Source: Alphaproteobacteria bacterium (GTDB taxonomy: Bacteria > Pseudomonadota > Alphaproteobacteria > ATCC43930 > CGMCC-115725). Taken from it: 64,000 nucleotides of DNA. Below, piece by piece: positions 25,909 through 34,088 of the stretch. The notes under the pieces were generated by a model. It was given only the letters and a program-made list of their open reading frames with translations. It searched no databases and was not told the origin of the DNA. Position numbers and translations under genes: made by a program. The stretch lies in assembly GCA_028871455.1 (NCBI GenBank), contig JAGWNF010000008.1, forward strand, positions 48,913 to 112,912. The letters run 5' to 3'. Position 1 is the stretch's first letter; every line of letters begins with the position of its first letter.

Positions 25909-26799
25909 TTAGCTTCGGACAGGCTCTGGACCGATTGGGCGGCGACCGATGTTCTCGCTTACTGGCTGCGCACCCTCGGCTGACTTCGCACTTACATGGA
26001 TTGTGCCATCGCCCTTGTACATGAGGTCGAAGCAGTTGGCGGCCGTCTGTAGCCACTTCGCTCGACCTTCGACTGTCCAATTGGTGCCGGGCTCAGGCAG
26101 TGAGCCGAGCAGCCCTTGGATAAACGGCGGGAAGTTGCTCACACGGCCAAGCTGTTCGCTTTGAGTCACGGACTCGTCAATTTGAGGCACACTCACTGCT
26201 TGCGCCGGACCAGGAGTTGAGCCGCCAATGATGGGCTCAATGAGCCGATCATTGCCGTTGGCGAAGAAGCCACCCTGCTTAGCGGACTTGTCAAACACGA
26301 CGCGCGCGGTCGCTTTTTGCTTCGGCGCCACCCCGAAACGCAAAAACGCCGCTTCAAGTCCCTCAGGGCGCGGCGGTAATGGCTTGCCGCGAAACTCATC
26401 AAACACACGCCGGTAAAGAGGAATCGTAAGGAACGCATCTGAGCGCGCTTGTTTCTGGGCGCGATCATCCCGGTCCAAAATGCGAAAGCCAAGGTCTGTC
26501 AGTTCGTACTTGCCTTGCACGTTCGCGATTAGACCGAACATTCTCGCCGTTGCGACCTTCGTGACAAAGTTGCCGCTGCCGGCTGATAGATTCATGGTGC
26601 CGGCGAGTTGGTCGCGACTCAGCGCCACGCCGCCAGCGTTGAGCATCGCCGACGCCACCGAAATGGCGGCGTCGAGGTCCATGTACGGGAAGCTGATGCT
26701 TGAAACCGCGCGAGTAGTCGAAGCCTTCGCCTTGCGAGGTGCCTTCGGCTTTTCCTGCGCGGTGCCGGTCGGTCCAATAACTGGCGCACCATCTGCCAT
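25909..26799 (-). CDS. DUF5343-like winged-helix protein, transposon passenger
   Basis: This is a 296-residue protein. After a basic Ala/Lys-rich leader (to about 30), residues 35-110 look like a winged-helix regulator module: ISFPYMDLDAAISVASAMLN, LSRDQLAGTMNLSAGSGNF, then LIANVQGKYELTDLGFRIL. Residues about 115-190 continue with FLTIPLYRRVFDEFRGKPLPP and AARVVFDKSAKQGGFF-type sequence, the pattern of DUF5343 proteins. The C-terminus is Pro/Ser-rich. It starts at ATG after GGAGAC. It probably binds DNA; the role within the transposon is unknown. Confidence 0.65.
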   Translation of the reverse strand: MADGAPVIGPTGTAQEKPKAPRKAKASTTRAVSSISFPYMDLDAAISVASAMLNAGGVALSRDQLAGTMNLSAGSGNFVTKVATARMFGLIANVQGKYELTDLGFRILDRDDRAQKQARSDAFLTIPLYRRVFDEFRGKPLPPRPEGLEAAFLRFGVAPKQKATARVVFDKSAKQGGFFANGNDRLIEPIIGGSTPGPAQAVSVPQIDESVTQSEQLGRVSNFPPFIQGLLGSLPEPGTNWTVEGRAKWLQTAANCFDLMYKGDGTIHVSAKSAEGAQPVSENIGRRPIGPEPVRS

Positions 26800-26928
26800 G
26801 GTAAGTCTCCGTCTCGATCATCGGCGAGGGGCCGAAGCCCCTCAGCCGGGCTAAAGGTTGACGTGATATGGGGCCCCCGGCGACTCGCTAACGCCAAGCC
26901 GCCAAGTGGGAGGCAGCGTCATGCGGCG

Positions 26929-27033
26929 TTACAGCCGGGGATGATAGCTGCACTTCTCGGGCTTCGCGCCGTGACCGTGACGACGACCGTGGTCGTCATC
27001 GTTAGGCCTCGGTTTGCGCCGCGTCCGTTTCAT
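26929..27033 (-). CDS. possible 34-residue basic peptide
   Basis: The frame reads MKRTRRKPRPNDDDHGRRH, then GHGAKPEKCSYHPRL. It is preceded by GGAG eight bases before the ATG, which is the main support. It is rich in Lys, Arg and His with one Cys, and could bind nucleic acid or metal. It is too short for certainty. Confidence 0.35.
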   Translation of the reverse strand: MKRTRRKPRPNDDDHGRRHGHGAKPEKCSYHPRL

Positions 27034-27062
27034 GCGGGACTCCGTTCAAGGCGTTGTCACCC

Positions 27063-27091
27063 TTGAAAGAAACCCGCGCAGTGGCTATACT
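27063..27091 (+). promoter_or_regulatory. sigma-70-type promoter inside element B, outward from no obvious gene
   Basis: TTGAAA (27063-27068), a 17-base spacer and TATACT (27086-27091) make the best housekeeping promoter match in the element, on the strand opposite all its genes. Transcription would start near 27098. Confidence 0.55.
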
Positions 27092-27097
27092 TTCTCG

Positions 27098-27300
27098 CGT
27101 TGAGGGGCGAGTTTGGCATTACCACTGCCGGGCTCCCTCACGCCGCATGGGGTGATCAGACCCTTGGCGGCGAACCCATCGAAACCAGGCCCCCATGGAT
27201 GTTTCCCCATCCATTGGGGGTCTTGGCGTTTCTGGGCCATGCCCATCTTGGGCGACCGCCGCGCGTCCGTCAAGGGGGCAATGGGCCCCGATCATAGGCA
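27098..27300 (+). ncRNA. candidate structured RNA of element B
   Basis: Downstream of the promoter at 27063 the sequence can form hairpins: CCCCCATGGATG with CATCCATTGGGGG (about 27190-27222, one bulge) and GCCCA-TCT-TGGGC (about 27240-27253). No well-supported protein frame lies here; the open frame starting at a TTG near 27100 has no homology or ribosome site. The transcript would be antisense to no annotated gene. The 3' end is undefined. Confidence 0.3.
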
Positions 27301-27384
27301 GATCAGATAAAATCTCGCCGGTGGCGATTCTGGCACGGCATCGGCGACTCGCCGAGATCAGAACACCAGAGGCCGTATCCCCGT

Positions 27385-27579
27385 CTATCCCCGTTTTGTA
27401 CGGTGTCGCCGTACTGGCTTAATCTCTTGATGTTCCTCGATCTTTTCGCGTGGCACGTTTACCAGACGGCGCGTGAGTTCCTTGAACCGCCGCATCGCTT
27501 CTGCGGATTCTGGCTTGGTGAGCTTTTCGGCGCTTTCCTCGCCCTTCGCGTTTTTTTCAGGCGCTGGCCGTCTTTTCAA
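27385..27579 (-). CDS. small charged passenger protein (64 aa)
   Basis: It begins at a TTG inside the last codons of the transposase (23-base overlap), suggesting translational coupling. Sequence: MKRRPAPEKNAKGEESAEKL, then AEAMRRFKELTRRLVNVPRE. The core FKELTRRLVNVPREKIEE resembles a widespread small-protein motif of unknown function found next to mobile genes. It is basic at the C-terminus (KPVRRHRTKRG). It could modulate transposition or be an antitoxin-like partner, but nothing here decides that. Confidence 0.5.
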   Translation of the reverse strand: MKRRPAPEKNAKGEESAEKLTKPESAEAMRRFKELTRRLVNVPREKIEEHQEIKPVRRHRTKRG

Positions 27580-28510
27580 GGTCGGTTAGCTCCTTGTAGG
27601 TAAGCCTCTTGCCGAAGATCGAGCCTAATACCTTCCGAAAGCGGCCGAAATCATCGTCTGTGCGCTCATTAAAGCGGAAACTCTGCTCAGCAAGATATGC
27701 CTGTAAATGTGCTGGTTCTACGCTGATATAGGTGCCTTTGACGGTCCGCTTAAACAGCGACCAAAAATTCTCGATGCCGTTCGTATGGACGGCACCACGC
27801 ACAAATTCGAGCGCATGATTAATAACGTCATGCTGGTACTCAGAAGCGAGTCCATCATAGGCCGCGTTGTTATCGGTATAGAGGGTTGATCCCGGGGCCG
27901 CCGTCTCTCTTACGGCCCTTTGAAGGGTCGCCTTTTTGGTATCAGGAACGTGGGTTGCCTTCACTTTGCTAGGGCGTTTTCCGGTTTTGCGCCGAAGGAT
28001 TCCAACCACCATTTGCTTGCCGGCAGTTGGGCCAAAGGTCTCTTTGCGGCGCTTTGACCGCTGATGCATGTTTTTCGCTGCGCCGCCCAGGTACGTCTCA
28101 TCTGCTTCGATGGTCCCGTCTAGTTCAATAGAGCCGGCCTCCATCGCTCGCCTGACCCTATGCAGCACAAACCATGCGCTTTTCTGTGTAATGCCAGCTG
28201 CGCGCGCAAACTCGTAGGAGCTAATTCCGTTCTTGCAGTTAGCGATCTGCCAGATGGCGGCGAACCAGATACCTAATCCGAGCGGGCTATCCTCAAAAAG
28301 CGTCCCCACGCGGGCGCTGAATTGCTTTTTTGGGTGCTTTTCCTTGCATTCCCATAGCCTACGACTAGCGATAAAACGCACGTCAATACGGCCACATGTG
28401 GGGCAACACACGCCATTGGGCCACCGCAATTCCACTAGCGTTTGGTGGGAAACGTCAGGATCGGCGAAATATTTGATCGCCTCTAGCAGCGTGCAGGGGT
28501 TCTCAGCCAT
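27557..28510 (-). CDS. IS1595-family (ISXO2-like) transposase of element B
   Basis: This 317-residue transposase of a subgroup different from element A has a zinc ribbon CPTCG (about 35) and a downstream Cys, a helical domain NCKNGISSYEFARAAGITQKSAW, and a catalytic core IEADETYLGG (about 138), YTDNNAAYDGL (about 212) and HTNGIENFWSLFKRTVKGTY (about 243). The last is the signature ISXO2 motif. The frame is intact. The ATG at 28510 follows AAGGAT. Together with the perfect target duplication this suggests a recent insertion that may still be active. Confidence 0.95.
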   Translation of the reverse strand: MAENPCTLLEAIKYFADPDVSHQTLVELRWPNGVCCPTCGRIDVRFIASRRLWECKEKHPKKQFSARVGTLFEDSPLGLGIWFAAIWQIANCKNGISSYEFARAAGITQKSAWFVLHRVRRAMEAGSIELDGTIEADETYLGGAAKNMHQRSKRRKETFGPTAGKQMVVGILRRKTGKRPSKVKATHVPDTKKATLQRAVRETAAPGSTLYTDNNAAYDGLASEYQHDVINHALEFVRGAVHTNGIENFWSLFKRTVKGTYISVEPAHLQAYLAEQSFRFNERTDDDFGRFRKVLGSIFGKRLTYKELTDLEKTASA

Positions 28511-28534
28511 AGCTCATATCCTTTTGCTATGGAT

Positions 28535-28563
28535 AAGATAGCAAGTCGCTATTCCTGAGTCAA
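28535..28563 (-). promoter_or_regulatory. promoter of the element B transposase
   Basis: TTGACT (28558-28563, inside the right inverted repeat), a 17-base spacer and TATCTT (28535-28540). A short stem TATCC / GGATA could cover the ribosome site only in longer read-through transcripts, as in element A but weaker. Confidence 0.6.
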
Positions 28564-28576
28564 GTATATTAGTGCC
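28555..28576 (-). repeat. right terminal inverted repeat of element B
   Basis: It is the partner of 25758-25779 and contains the transposase -35 box. Confidence 0.92.
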
Positions 28577-28584
28577 TTTATTTT
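28577..28584 (+). repeat. right copy of 8-bp target-site duplication TTTATTTT
   Basis: It is identical to 25750-25757. Confidence 0.9.
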
Positions 28585-28618
28585 GCCCACCTTTTCAAGC
28601 ATTTGGTCGGCTTGACCG

Positions 28619-28781
28619 GTCGGCGACCTGGTCGCCTATCTGGTGAGCGACGGCGGCGCCAAGATCACCGGCCAGCTCTTCGGCGTGCGCGGCGGGTCGC
28701 GCCTTCGCCGCCAAATACGCGCTCTATGCCGCCGGCCGCTGGCCGCTCGGCATTGTCGGCGGAACCAGCTTCGTGTTCTAG
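28619..28781 (+). pseudogene. fused 3' gene remnants (short-chain dehydrogenase-like, then unknown)
   Basis: One frame from 28619 reads VGDLVAYLVSDGGAKITGQL, then FGVRGG, the C-terminal pattern of a short-chain dehydrogenase. The similarity stops at about 28693. In another frame the sequence continues as FAAKYALYAAGRWPLGIVGG and TSFVF before TAG at 28779, which looks like the C-terminus of a different protein. No start codon or N-terminal domain remains. These are deletion debris between element B and xth. Confidence 0.5.
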
Positions 28782-28791
28782 TTCGCGCCCC

Positions 28792-29586
28792 ATGCCGTTC
28801 ACCATCGTCACCTGGAACATCAACTCGGTGCGGCTTCGCCTCCGCAACCTGAAGCGTCTCGCGGCACAGCTCGCGCCCGATGTCATCTGCCTGCAGGAGA
28901 CCAAGACGCCGGACGAGTTCTTTCCGCGCGAGGCGGTCGCCAAGCTCGGCTACACGCACATTCTGGCGCACGGCATGAAGGGCTATAACGGCGTCGCCAT
29001 CCTGTCGCGCCTGCCTTTCGAGAGCCCGCGCATCCAGAACTGGTGCGCGCGCGAGGACTGCCGCCATTCGCTGGTGAGACTCCCCGGCGGCGTCGAACTG
29101 CACAATCTCTATGTTCCGGCCGGCGGCGACGTTCCCGATCCCGAGGCCAATCCGAAATTCGCCCACAAGCTCCAGTTCATCGACGAGCTCTCCGGCTATT
29201 TCGCCGGCGAGAAGGCGCGGGGCAAGACCATGATACTGGTCGGCGATCTCAACGTCGCGCCGCTGGAGACCGACGTCTGGTCGCACAAGCAGCTCTTGAA
29301 GGTGGTGAGCCACACGCCCATCGAGGTGGAGAAGCTGACGCGGCTCCAGGCGCGCGGCGGTTTCGTCGACGCGATCCGTCATTTCGTGCCGCCCGAGCAG
29401 CGGCTTTACACCTGGTGGAGCTACCGCAACCAGGACTGGGCGAAATCCGATCGCGGGCGCCGCCTCGACCATATCTGGGTTTCGCCGGCGTTGCAGCCGG
29501 CGCTCAAGGCGGCGCGTGTCCACAAGGCGGCGCGTGACTGGAAGCTTGCTTCGGACCACGTGCCGGTCCTGCTGCAGGTCGGCTGA
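28792..29586 (+). CDS. xth: exodeoxyribonuclease III
   Basis: This 264-residue EEP-fold AP endonuclease and 3'-5' exonuclease works in base-excision repair. Motifs are IVTWNINSVRLRL (4-16), CLQETKT (metal Glu), YNGVAILSR, GDLNVAP (catalytic Asp/Asn) and RLDHIWVS with the terminal SDHVPV. The start is the ATG at 28792; in-frame sequence further upstream belongs to pseudogene debris. The stop codon overlaps the ATG of a truncated gene fragment. Confidence 0.95.
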   Translation: MPFTIVTWNINSVRLRLRNLKRLAAQLAPDVICLQETKTPDEFFPREAVAKLGYTHILAHGMKGYNGVAILSRLPFESPRIQNWCAREDCRHSLVRLPGGVELHNLYVPAGGDVPDPEANPKFAHKLQFIDELSGYFAGEKARGKTMILVGDLNVAPLETDVWSHKQLLKVVSHTPIEVEKLTRLQARGGFVDAIRHFVPPEQRLYTWWSYRNQDWAKSDRGRRLDHIWVSPALQPALKAARVHKAARDWKLASDHVPVLLQVG

Positions 29587-29642
29587 TGGCGCGCGACCTC
29601 AGACCGTTCTTCGCGCCGCGGAGCATCGCCGTCGTCGGCGTG
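29586..29642 (+). pseudogene. N-terminal stub of an acyl-CoA synthetase (ADP-forming)-like gene
   Basis: The ATG overlaps the xth stop (TGATG). The first codons read MARDLRPFFAPRSIAVVG, the usual opening of the CoA-binding domain in NDP-forming acyl-CoA synthetases. The similarity ends at 29642, next to the stop of the opposing methyltransferase gene, so the gene has been cut after about 19 codons. Confidence 0.5.
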
Positions 29643-29646
29643 CGTA

Positions 29647-30123
29647 CTAGCTCGCGCGGTAGAGGTGATGGCGGCCTTCGCGCACGCCTTCGGGCGGCGG
29701 CAGCGCCTCCCAGCCCGGCAGCTCGAGCGCAATCTCGCTCAAGACGACGGCGCCGGGCCGCAGTATCGGCGCCACCAGCGGCGCGACCTCGGCGGCGAGC
29801 CGCGTCTCGTCGGTGATCGGCAGGTTGATCAGCGCCAGCGCGACGCTGCGCTTCAAGCGCTCCCAGTTGCGCGGCAAGGTCTCGCGCGGATCGCCTTCGA
29901 CGCACTCGCTGGCGCGTTGCGCCGCGCCGTCGGCGATCGGCCCTTTGTCGAAGACGATGATGCCGCGCTTGCGTGCGACCTCGCAGAGATGATCAAGCGC
30001 CGCGCCGTCGCCGAGACCGAGCAGGATCGCCGGACCCTCGAGCATTGTCACTAGATCGGCCGCGCGCTCGATCGACGCGCGCTGCGCCATCAGTCGCCGG
30101 ATGAGCATGTCGAGCGCGCTCAC
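29647..30123 (-). CDS. class I SAM-dependent methyltransferase-like protein (Methyltransf_17 type)
   Basis: This 158-residue small Rossmann protein has an N-terminal helix LDMLIRRLMAQRASIERAAD, an SAM-binding loop region ILLGLGDGAALDHL, then GIIVFDKGPIADG and a C-terminal HHLYRAS. The pattern fits the short S-adenosylmethionine methyltransferase family found in Alphaproteobacteria. The substrate is unknown. The start is GTG at 30123 or ATG at 30108. It lies next to a truncated gene, and its 3' end marks the edge of the rearranged region. Confidence 0.6.
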   Translation of the reverse strand: MSALDMLIRRLMAQRASIERAADLVTMLEGPAILLGLGDGAALDHLCEVARKRGIIVFDKGPIADGAAQRASECVEGDPRETLPRNWERLKRSVALALINLPITDETRLAAEVAPLVAPILRPGAVVLSEIALELPGWEALPPPEGVREGRHHLYRAS

Positions 30124-30201
30124 CGGATTCCCCCTCCTCGGTCGCGAATCGCCCGCTATCCTCGCCCGGCCGGCGGCCGCTTGTCGAGCCCGGCCGCGCC
30201 C

Positions 30202-30891
30202 CTACGGGACCAGGCGATAGCCCCCGGCTTCGGTGATCAGGATCTCGGCATGCGCCGGATCGCGCTCGATCTTCTGGCGCAGCCGGTAGACATGGGTCTC
30301 GAGCGTGTGGGTGGTGACGCCCGAGTTGTAGCCCCAGACCTCGTCGAGCAGCACGCCGCGGCCAATGGTGCGCGATCCGGCGCGATAGAGATATTTGAGG
30401 ATCGCAGTCTCCTTCTCGGTTAGCCGCACCTTCTTGCGCTTGGCATCGTCGACCAGCAGCTTGCTGCCCGGTCGGAAGGTATACGGGCCGATGGTGAAGA
30501 TCGCGTCGTCGCTCTGCTCGTGCTGCCGCAGCTGCGCGCGGAGCCGCGCCAGCAGCACGTGCAGCCGGAATGGCTTGGTGACGTAGTCGTTGGCGCCTGA
30601 ATCGAGGCCGAGCACGGTGTCGGCCTCGGTGTCGGCGCCGGTCAGCATCAGGATCGGCGCGCGCACGCCCTCGCGCCGCATCAGCCGGCAGAGCTCGCGG
30701 CCGTCCATGTCGGGCAAGCCGACGTCGAGAATCACCGCGTCGTGGTACTGCTGCTTCGCGAGTGCGAGCGCCTCGGCGGCAGTGCCGGCTTCGACGGGCA
30801 TGAACTCCTCGTGCAGCTGGAGTTGCTCGGCGAGCGAATGGCGCAGCGCCAGATCGTCGTCGACGATCAGGATGCGGCGATTGGGCGGCAT
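30202..30891 (-). CDS. OmpR-family response regulator (orphan)
   Basis: This 229-residue two-domain regulator has a receiver with acidic pair DDD (about 11), phospho-acceptor region VILDVGLPDMDG (Asp about 54) and Lys in YVTKPF (about 104), followed by a winged-helix DNA-binding domain (LTEKETAILKYLYRAG...THTLETHVYRLRQKI). No histidine kinase is adjacent. PetR-like regulators of Rhodobacter have this form, but I cannot assign it to that system with confidence. Confidence 0.88.
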   Translation of the reverse strand: MPPNRRILIVDDDLALRHSLAEQLQLHEEFMPVEAGTAAEALALAKQQYHDAVILDVGLPDMDGRELCRLMRREGVRAPILMLTGADTEADTVLGLDSGANDYVTKPFRLHVLLARLRAQLRQHEQSDDAIFTIGPYTFRPGSKLLVDDAKRKKVRLTEKETAILKYLYRAGSRTIGRGVLLDEVWGYNSGVTTHTLETHVYRLRQKIERDPAHAEILITEAGGYRLVP

Positions 30892-31301
30892 CGTCGGTCC
30901 GGCGTGTTTCCAAGCATTGCCGCCAGACTATAGGCGGCCGTCCGGCCGCCTGTCCCCTGTCTCGACGGTGCGCCATGCGCCGGAACCGCCCGCTCCGTGC
31001 CGGGTTCCGGCGGCGATGAGGCTGACGCCGCGACGGCATGGCGAAACGTTTCTAGCCGTCGACTCTCGAGGCCGTCATCGAGGCGCTAATGTAACAACCA
31101 AAGATTGAACTCCCGTGCCGGCGAGGAACCAGCCGGGCAACCGTCATGGGCGCATTCGGTCGTGGCGTCTCGGGCGGCGAAATCGCGGCGACACCGCGGC
31201 AGTTTCGGGGCAAAGCGCGAATCGGCGCGTGATCATTGCAAATGCCGCACGTCGCCGCCATCGCACTGTGGTAGAAGCAGGACCGCAACGGCGGATTTTT
31301 G
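30892..31301. other. intergenic region, no gene recognised
   Basis: About 410 bases lie between the divergent regulator and PBP1A genes. I see no tRNA, no conserved frame and no clear hairpin-T terminator. Both promoters presumably lie here. Confidence 0.4.
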
Positions 31302-33251
31302 ATGGCGCGTCTCGGCAAAGATGATCAGCGCGGCGACCGGCGGCCGCGCGGATCGCGGCGCAATGTCGGGCGCTGGCTCGGCTTCGTGGCGCTGTGGGGG
31401 TTTGTCGCCATCGCCGGCCTGTTCGCCTATTACGCGCTCACCCTCCCGAGCACCGATCAACTCACCACGGCCGAGCGCCGGCCGTCGGTCACCATCCTCG
31501 CGGACGACGGCTCGCTGATCGCGACTTTCGGCGATCTGTTCGGCGAGCCGCTGCGGCTCCGCGAGATGCCGCGCTACCTGCCCGAGGCGGTGATCGCAAC
31601 CGAGGACCGGCGGTTTTACCACCACTTCGGCATCGACCCGATCGGAATGGCGCGTGCGCTCCTCGCGGATATCCGCGCTGGCCACATCGTCGAGGGCGGC
31701 AGCACGATTACGCAGCAGCTCGCCAAGAATCTGTTCCTCTCGTCCGACCGGACGATCGGACGCAAGATTCGCGAAATCATGCTCGCGCTCTGGCTCGAGC
31801 ACAAATTCACCAAGAACCAGATCCTCGAGCTCTATCTCAACCGCGTCTATCTCGGCGCCGGCACCTACGGCGTCGACGCCGCCGCGCACCGCTACTTCAA
31901 CACGTCGGCGCGTAGCCTCACGCTCTACCAGGCGGCGGTGATCGCCGGCCTCTTGAAGGCGCCGTCGCGTTTCAGCCCGATCAATGATCGCGCACGCGCC
32001 GCCGAGCGCGCCGACCAGGTGCTGCAGAACATGGTCGAGGCCGGCTACATCACCGAGCCGCAGGCACGCGCCGCCGAGCGTCAGAAGAGCCAGCTTGCCG
32101 AGGCCAGCCACGCGCCGCCCGGCAGCCGCTATTTCGCCGATTGGGTCGCCAGCCGGATCGGCGGTTTCACCGATATCAACGGCCACGACGTCGTCGTCAC
32201 CACCACGCTCGATCCTCGGATGCAGGCCGAAGCCGAGCGCGCGGTGACGCGGACCCTCGCATCCTCCGGCGCCACCAATCATGTGTCGCAAGGCGCGCTG
32301 GTGGCGATGTCGCCGGACGGCGCAATCCGCGCCATGGTCGGCGGCAGCGACTACAACGACAGTCAGTTCAACCGCGCCACCCAGGCGCTGCGCCAGCCGG
32401 GGTCGAGCTTCAAGCCGTTCGTCTATCTGGCGGCGCTGGAGCACGGCATCAAGCCGAGCGACCAATTCAACGACGCGCCGCTCCGCATCGGCGACTGGGA
32501 GCCGCACAACTTCGAGAACAAGTACCGCGGCGACGTCACCGTCGCCGACGCGCTGGCCTATTCGATCAACACCGTCGCCGCCCAGGTGATCGAACGCGTC
32601 GGCCCCGCTAATGTCATCGCCGTCGCGCGCCGCCTCGGCATCACCACGCCGCTGCCGGACGACGATAGCTTGGCGCTCGGCACCGGCAGCGTCTCGCTGC
32701 TCGAGCTGACCTCGGCCTATGCCGCCTTCGCCAGCGGCGGCATTGCCGCCTGGCCGCACGCCATCCTCGAGATCCGCGACGCGCACGGCGGCGTGCTCTA
32801 TCAGCGCGCGGGTTCGGGCGCGCCACGCGTCATCGATCCCACCGTCGCCGGCGAGATGAACCAGCTGCTCGAAGGCGTGATCGCGCGCGGCACCGGCCGC
32901 GCCGCCGCCCTCGATCGGCCGGATGCCGGCAAGACCGGCACGACGCAGGATTTCCGCGACGCACTCTTCGTCGGCTACACCGCCAACCTGGTCTGCGGCG
33001 TCTGGTTCGGCAACGACGACAATTCGCCGATGAAGCACGTCGTTGGCGGCACGCTGCCGGCGCGCACCTGGCACGCCTTCATGGTTCAGGCGACGCGCAA
33101 CCTGCCGGTGCGCGACCTGCCCGGCCCCGGCGCCGCCGTCGCCTTCGACAATCCTTTCGGCAGCCGCGCGCCTCCGCCGTCCGGTGCGCCGCCATCCGAG
33201 CACCCGGGACTGCTCCGGAGCCTGATCGACGCGATCTTCGGCTCGCGCTAG
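31302..33251 (+). CDS. PBP1A-family bifunctional penicillin-binding protein
   Basis: This 649-residue class A PBP polymerises and cross-links peptidoglycan. It has a cytoplasmic Arg-rich tail, a membrane helix (LGFVALWGFVAIAGLFAYYAL), a GT51 transglycosylase domain (VIATEDRRFYHHFGID, GGSTITQQLAKNLFLS, KNQILELYLNRVYLG), and a transpeptidase domain with SSFK (about 367), SIN in LAYSINTVAAQ and KTGTTQDF (about 544). It is compact compared with E. coli PBP1a and lacks the OB insert. The ATG at 31302 is preferred over the TTG one codon earlier. Confidence 0.94.
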   Translation: MARLGKDDQRGDRRPRGSRRNVGRWLGFVALWGFVAIAGLFAYYALTLPSTDQLTTAERRPSVTILADDGSLIATFGDLFGEPLRLREMPRYLPEAVIATEDRRFYHHFGIDPIGMARALLADIRAGHIVEGGSTITQQLAKNLFLSSDRTIGRKIREIMLALWLEHKFTKNQILELYLNRVYLGAGTYGVDAAAHRYFNTSARSLTLYQAAVIAGLLKAPSRFSPINDRARAAERADQVLQNMVEAGYITEPQARAAERQKSQLAEASHAPPGSRYFADWVASRIGGFTDINGHDVVVTTTLDPRMQAEAERAVTRTLASSGATNHVSQGALVAMSPDGAIRAMVGGSDYNDSQFNRATQALRQPGSSFKPFVYLAALEHGIKPSDQFNDAPLRIGDWEPHNFENKYRGDVTVADALAYSINTVAAQVIERVGPANVIAVARRLGITTPLPDDDSLALGTGSVSLLELTSAYAAFASGGIAAWPHAILEIRDAHGGVLYQRAGSGAPRVIDPTVAGEMNQLLEGVIARGTGRAAALDRPDAGKTGTTQDFRDALFVGYTANLVCGVWFGNDDNSPMKHVVGGTLPARTWHAFMVQATRNLPVRDLPGPGAAVAFDNPFGSRAPPPSGAPPSEHPGLLRSLIDAIFGSR

Positions 33252-33266
33252 GCCGTTTCTGGCGGC

Positions 33267-34052
33267 TCAGCTTTCGAGCGCCTGGACGAGCCGGCGATAG
33301 ATGTCGCTGAGCACGGCGGCACCGAGCGCCGCGATGAGGAAATCGGCGACCGTGCCGACCAGACCGCGCAGCAAATAGAGCCCCATCGGCGCGTGCGCGC
33401 CGATTCGAAAGCCGGTGAAGACCGCACCCATGATCATCTGCACGCCAAGCAGCAACGGCGCAGTCGAGAAGAGCCAGCACAACACGATGCGCCAACCGTT
33501 GCCGCGCGTCGCATGCCACGTGCCGGCGAGGCCGATCGGCCGGCCCACGGCCGCCGCCGGAAACAGCATCGCCAGCCGCGCCATCGCCAGCAGCAGGCCG
33601 ACGGCGCCGGCGAGGTCGAGCGCGCCCATCACGATCTCGGCCGCGACGCCGCGACCGTTGGCGGCCATGGCCAGGAACAAGGCCCCCGTCAGCATCAGGC
33701 CGAGCGCGAGGTAGAGCACGAAGGTGTAGGCCAGGAAGCGCGCCCACGGCGCGAGCCAGGGGCGGCGGGCGCTGCCACCGCCGAGCAGCTGTGCCTGATA
33801 CCAGCGCACGCCGAAGGCGTTGAGGCAGAGCGCGCCGGCGACCAGGTCGAGGAAATCGGGTAGCGCCCGCAGCACCGGATTCTTGGCGCCGAAATCGGGC
33901 GGCAGCGCCGCCGGCAGGATCGACACCGCCAGCAGCAGCAGGAGCGGCAGCCAGCCGAGTTCAAGAACCGCGCCGAGCCGGCCGAACACGGCGCGATAGG
34001 CGCCGACCGTCACCTCCGGCACGGGAAGCTTCAAACTCGGCAATTCGTTCAT
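33267..34052 (-). CDS. polytopic membrane protein, unknown function
   Basis: This 261-residue protein has about six hydrophobic segments, e.g. LLLLLAVSILPAAL (about 37), FLAYTFVLYLALGLMLTGALFLAMA (about 107) and LCWLFSTAPLLLGVQMIMGAVF (about 190). The N-terminal opening, PEVTVGAYRAVFGRLGAVLELGWLPLL, recalls the membrane-protein family seen again at 46587-47438 (NAAYRYVFARPLTVLRAGWLYLLIG), so the two may be distant paralogues. It lies downstream of phoB on the same strand and may be read from the phosphate operon. Confidence 0.6.
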   Translation of the reverse strand: MNELPSLKLPVPEVTVGAYRAVFGRLGAVLELGWLPLLLLLAVSILPAALPPDFGAKNPVLRALPDFLDLVAGALCLNAFGVRWYQAQLLGGGSARRPWLAPWARFLAYTFVLYLALGLMLTGALFLAMAANGRGVAAEIVMGALDLAGAVGLLLAMARLAMLFPAAAVGRPIGLAGTWHATRGNGWRIVLCWLFSTAPLLLGVQMIMGAVFTGFRIGAHAPMGLYLLRGLVGTVADFLIAALGAAVLSDIYRRLVQALES

Positions 34053-34088
34053 CGGCAGGCCCCCCGCGGCGGGGCCGTATGCTATCGG

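Larger units (their letters stand above)
25758..28576. mobile_element. IS1595-family transposon with passenger genes (element B)
   Basis: This 2819-bp element is defined by 22-bp inverted repeats (20 of 22 identical, starting GGCAC and ending CTCAG) and a perfect 8-bp target duplication TTTATTTT on both sides. It carries an ISXO2-like transposase, a 64-residue gene overlapping its 3' end, a possible 34-residue gene, a structured non-coding stretch with its own promoter, and a 296-residue winged-helix-like passenger. The ends and passengers differ from element A, so the two arrived independently. Confidence 0.93.
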
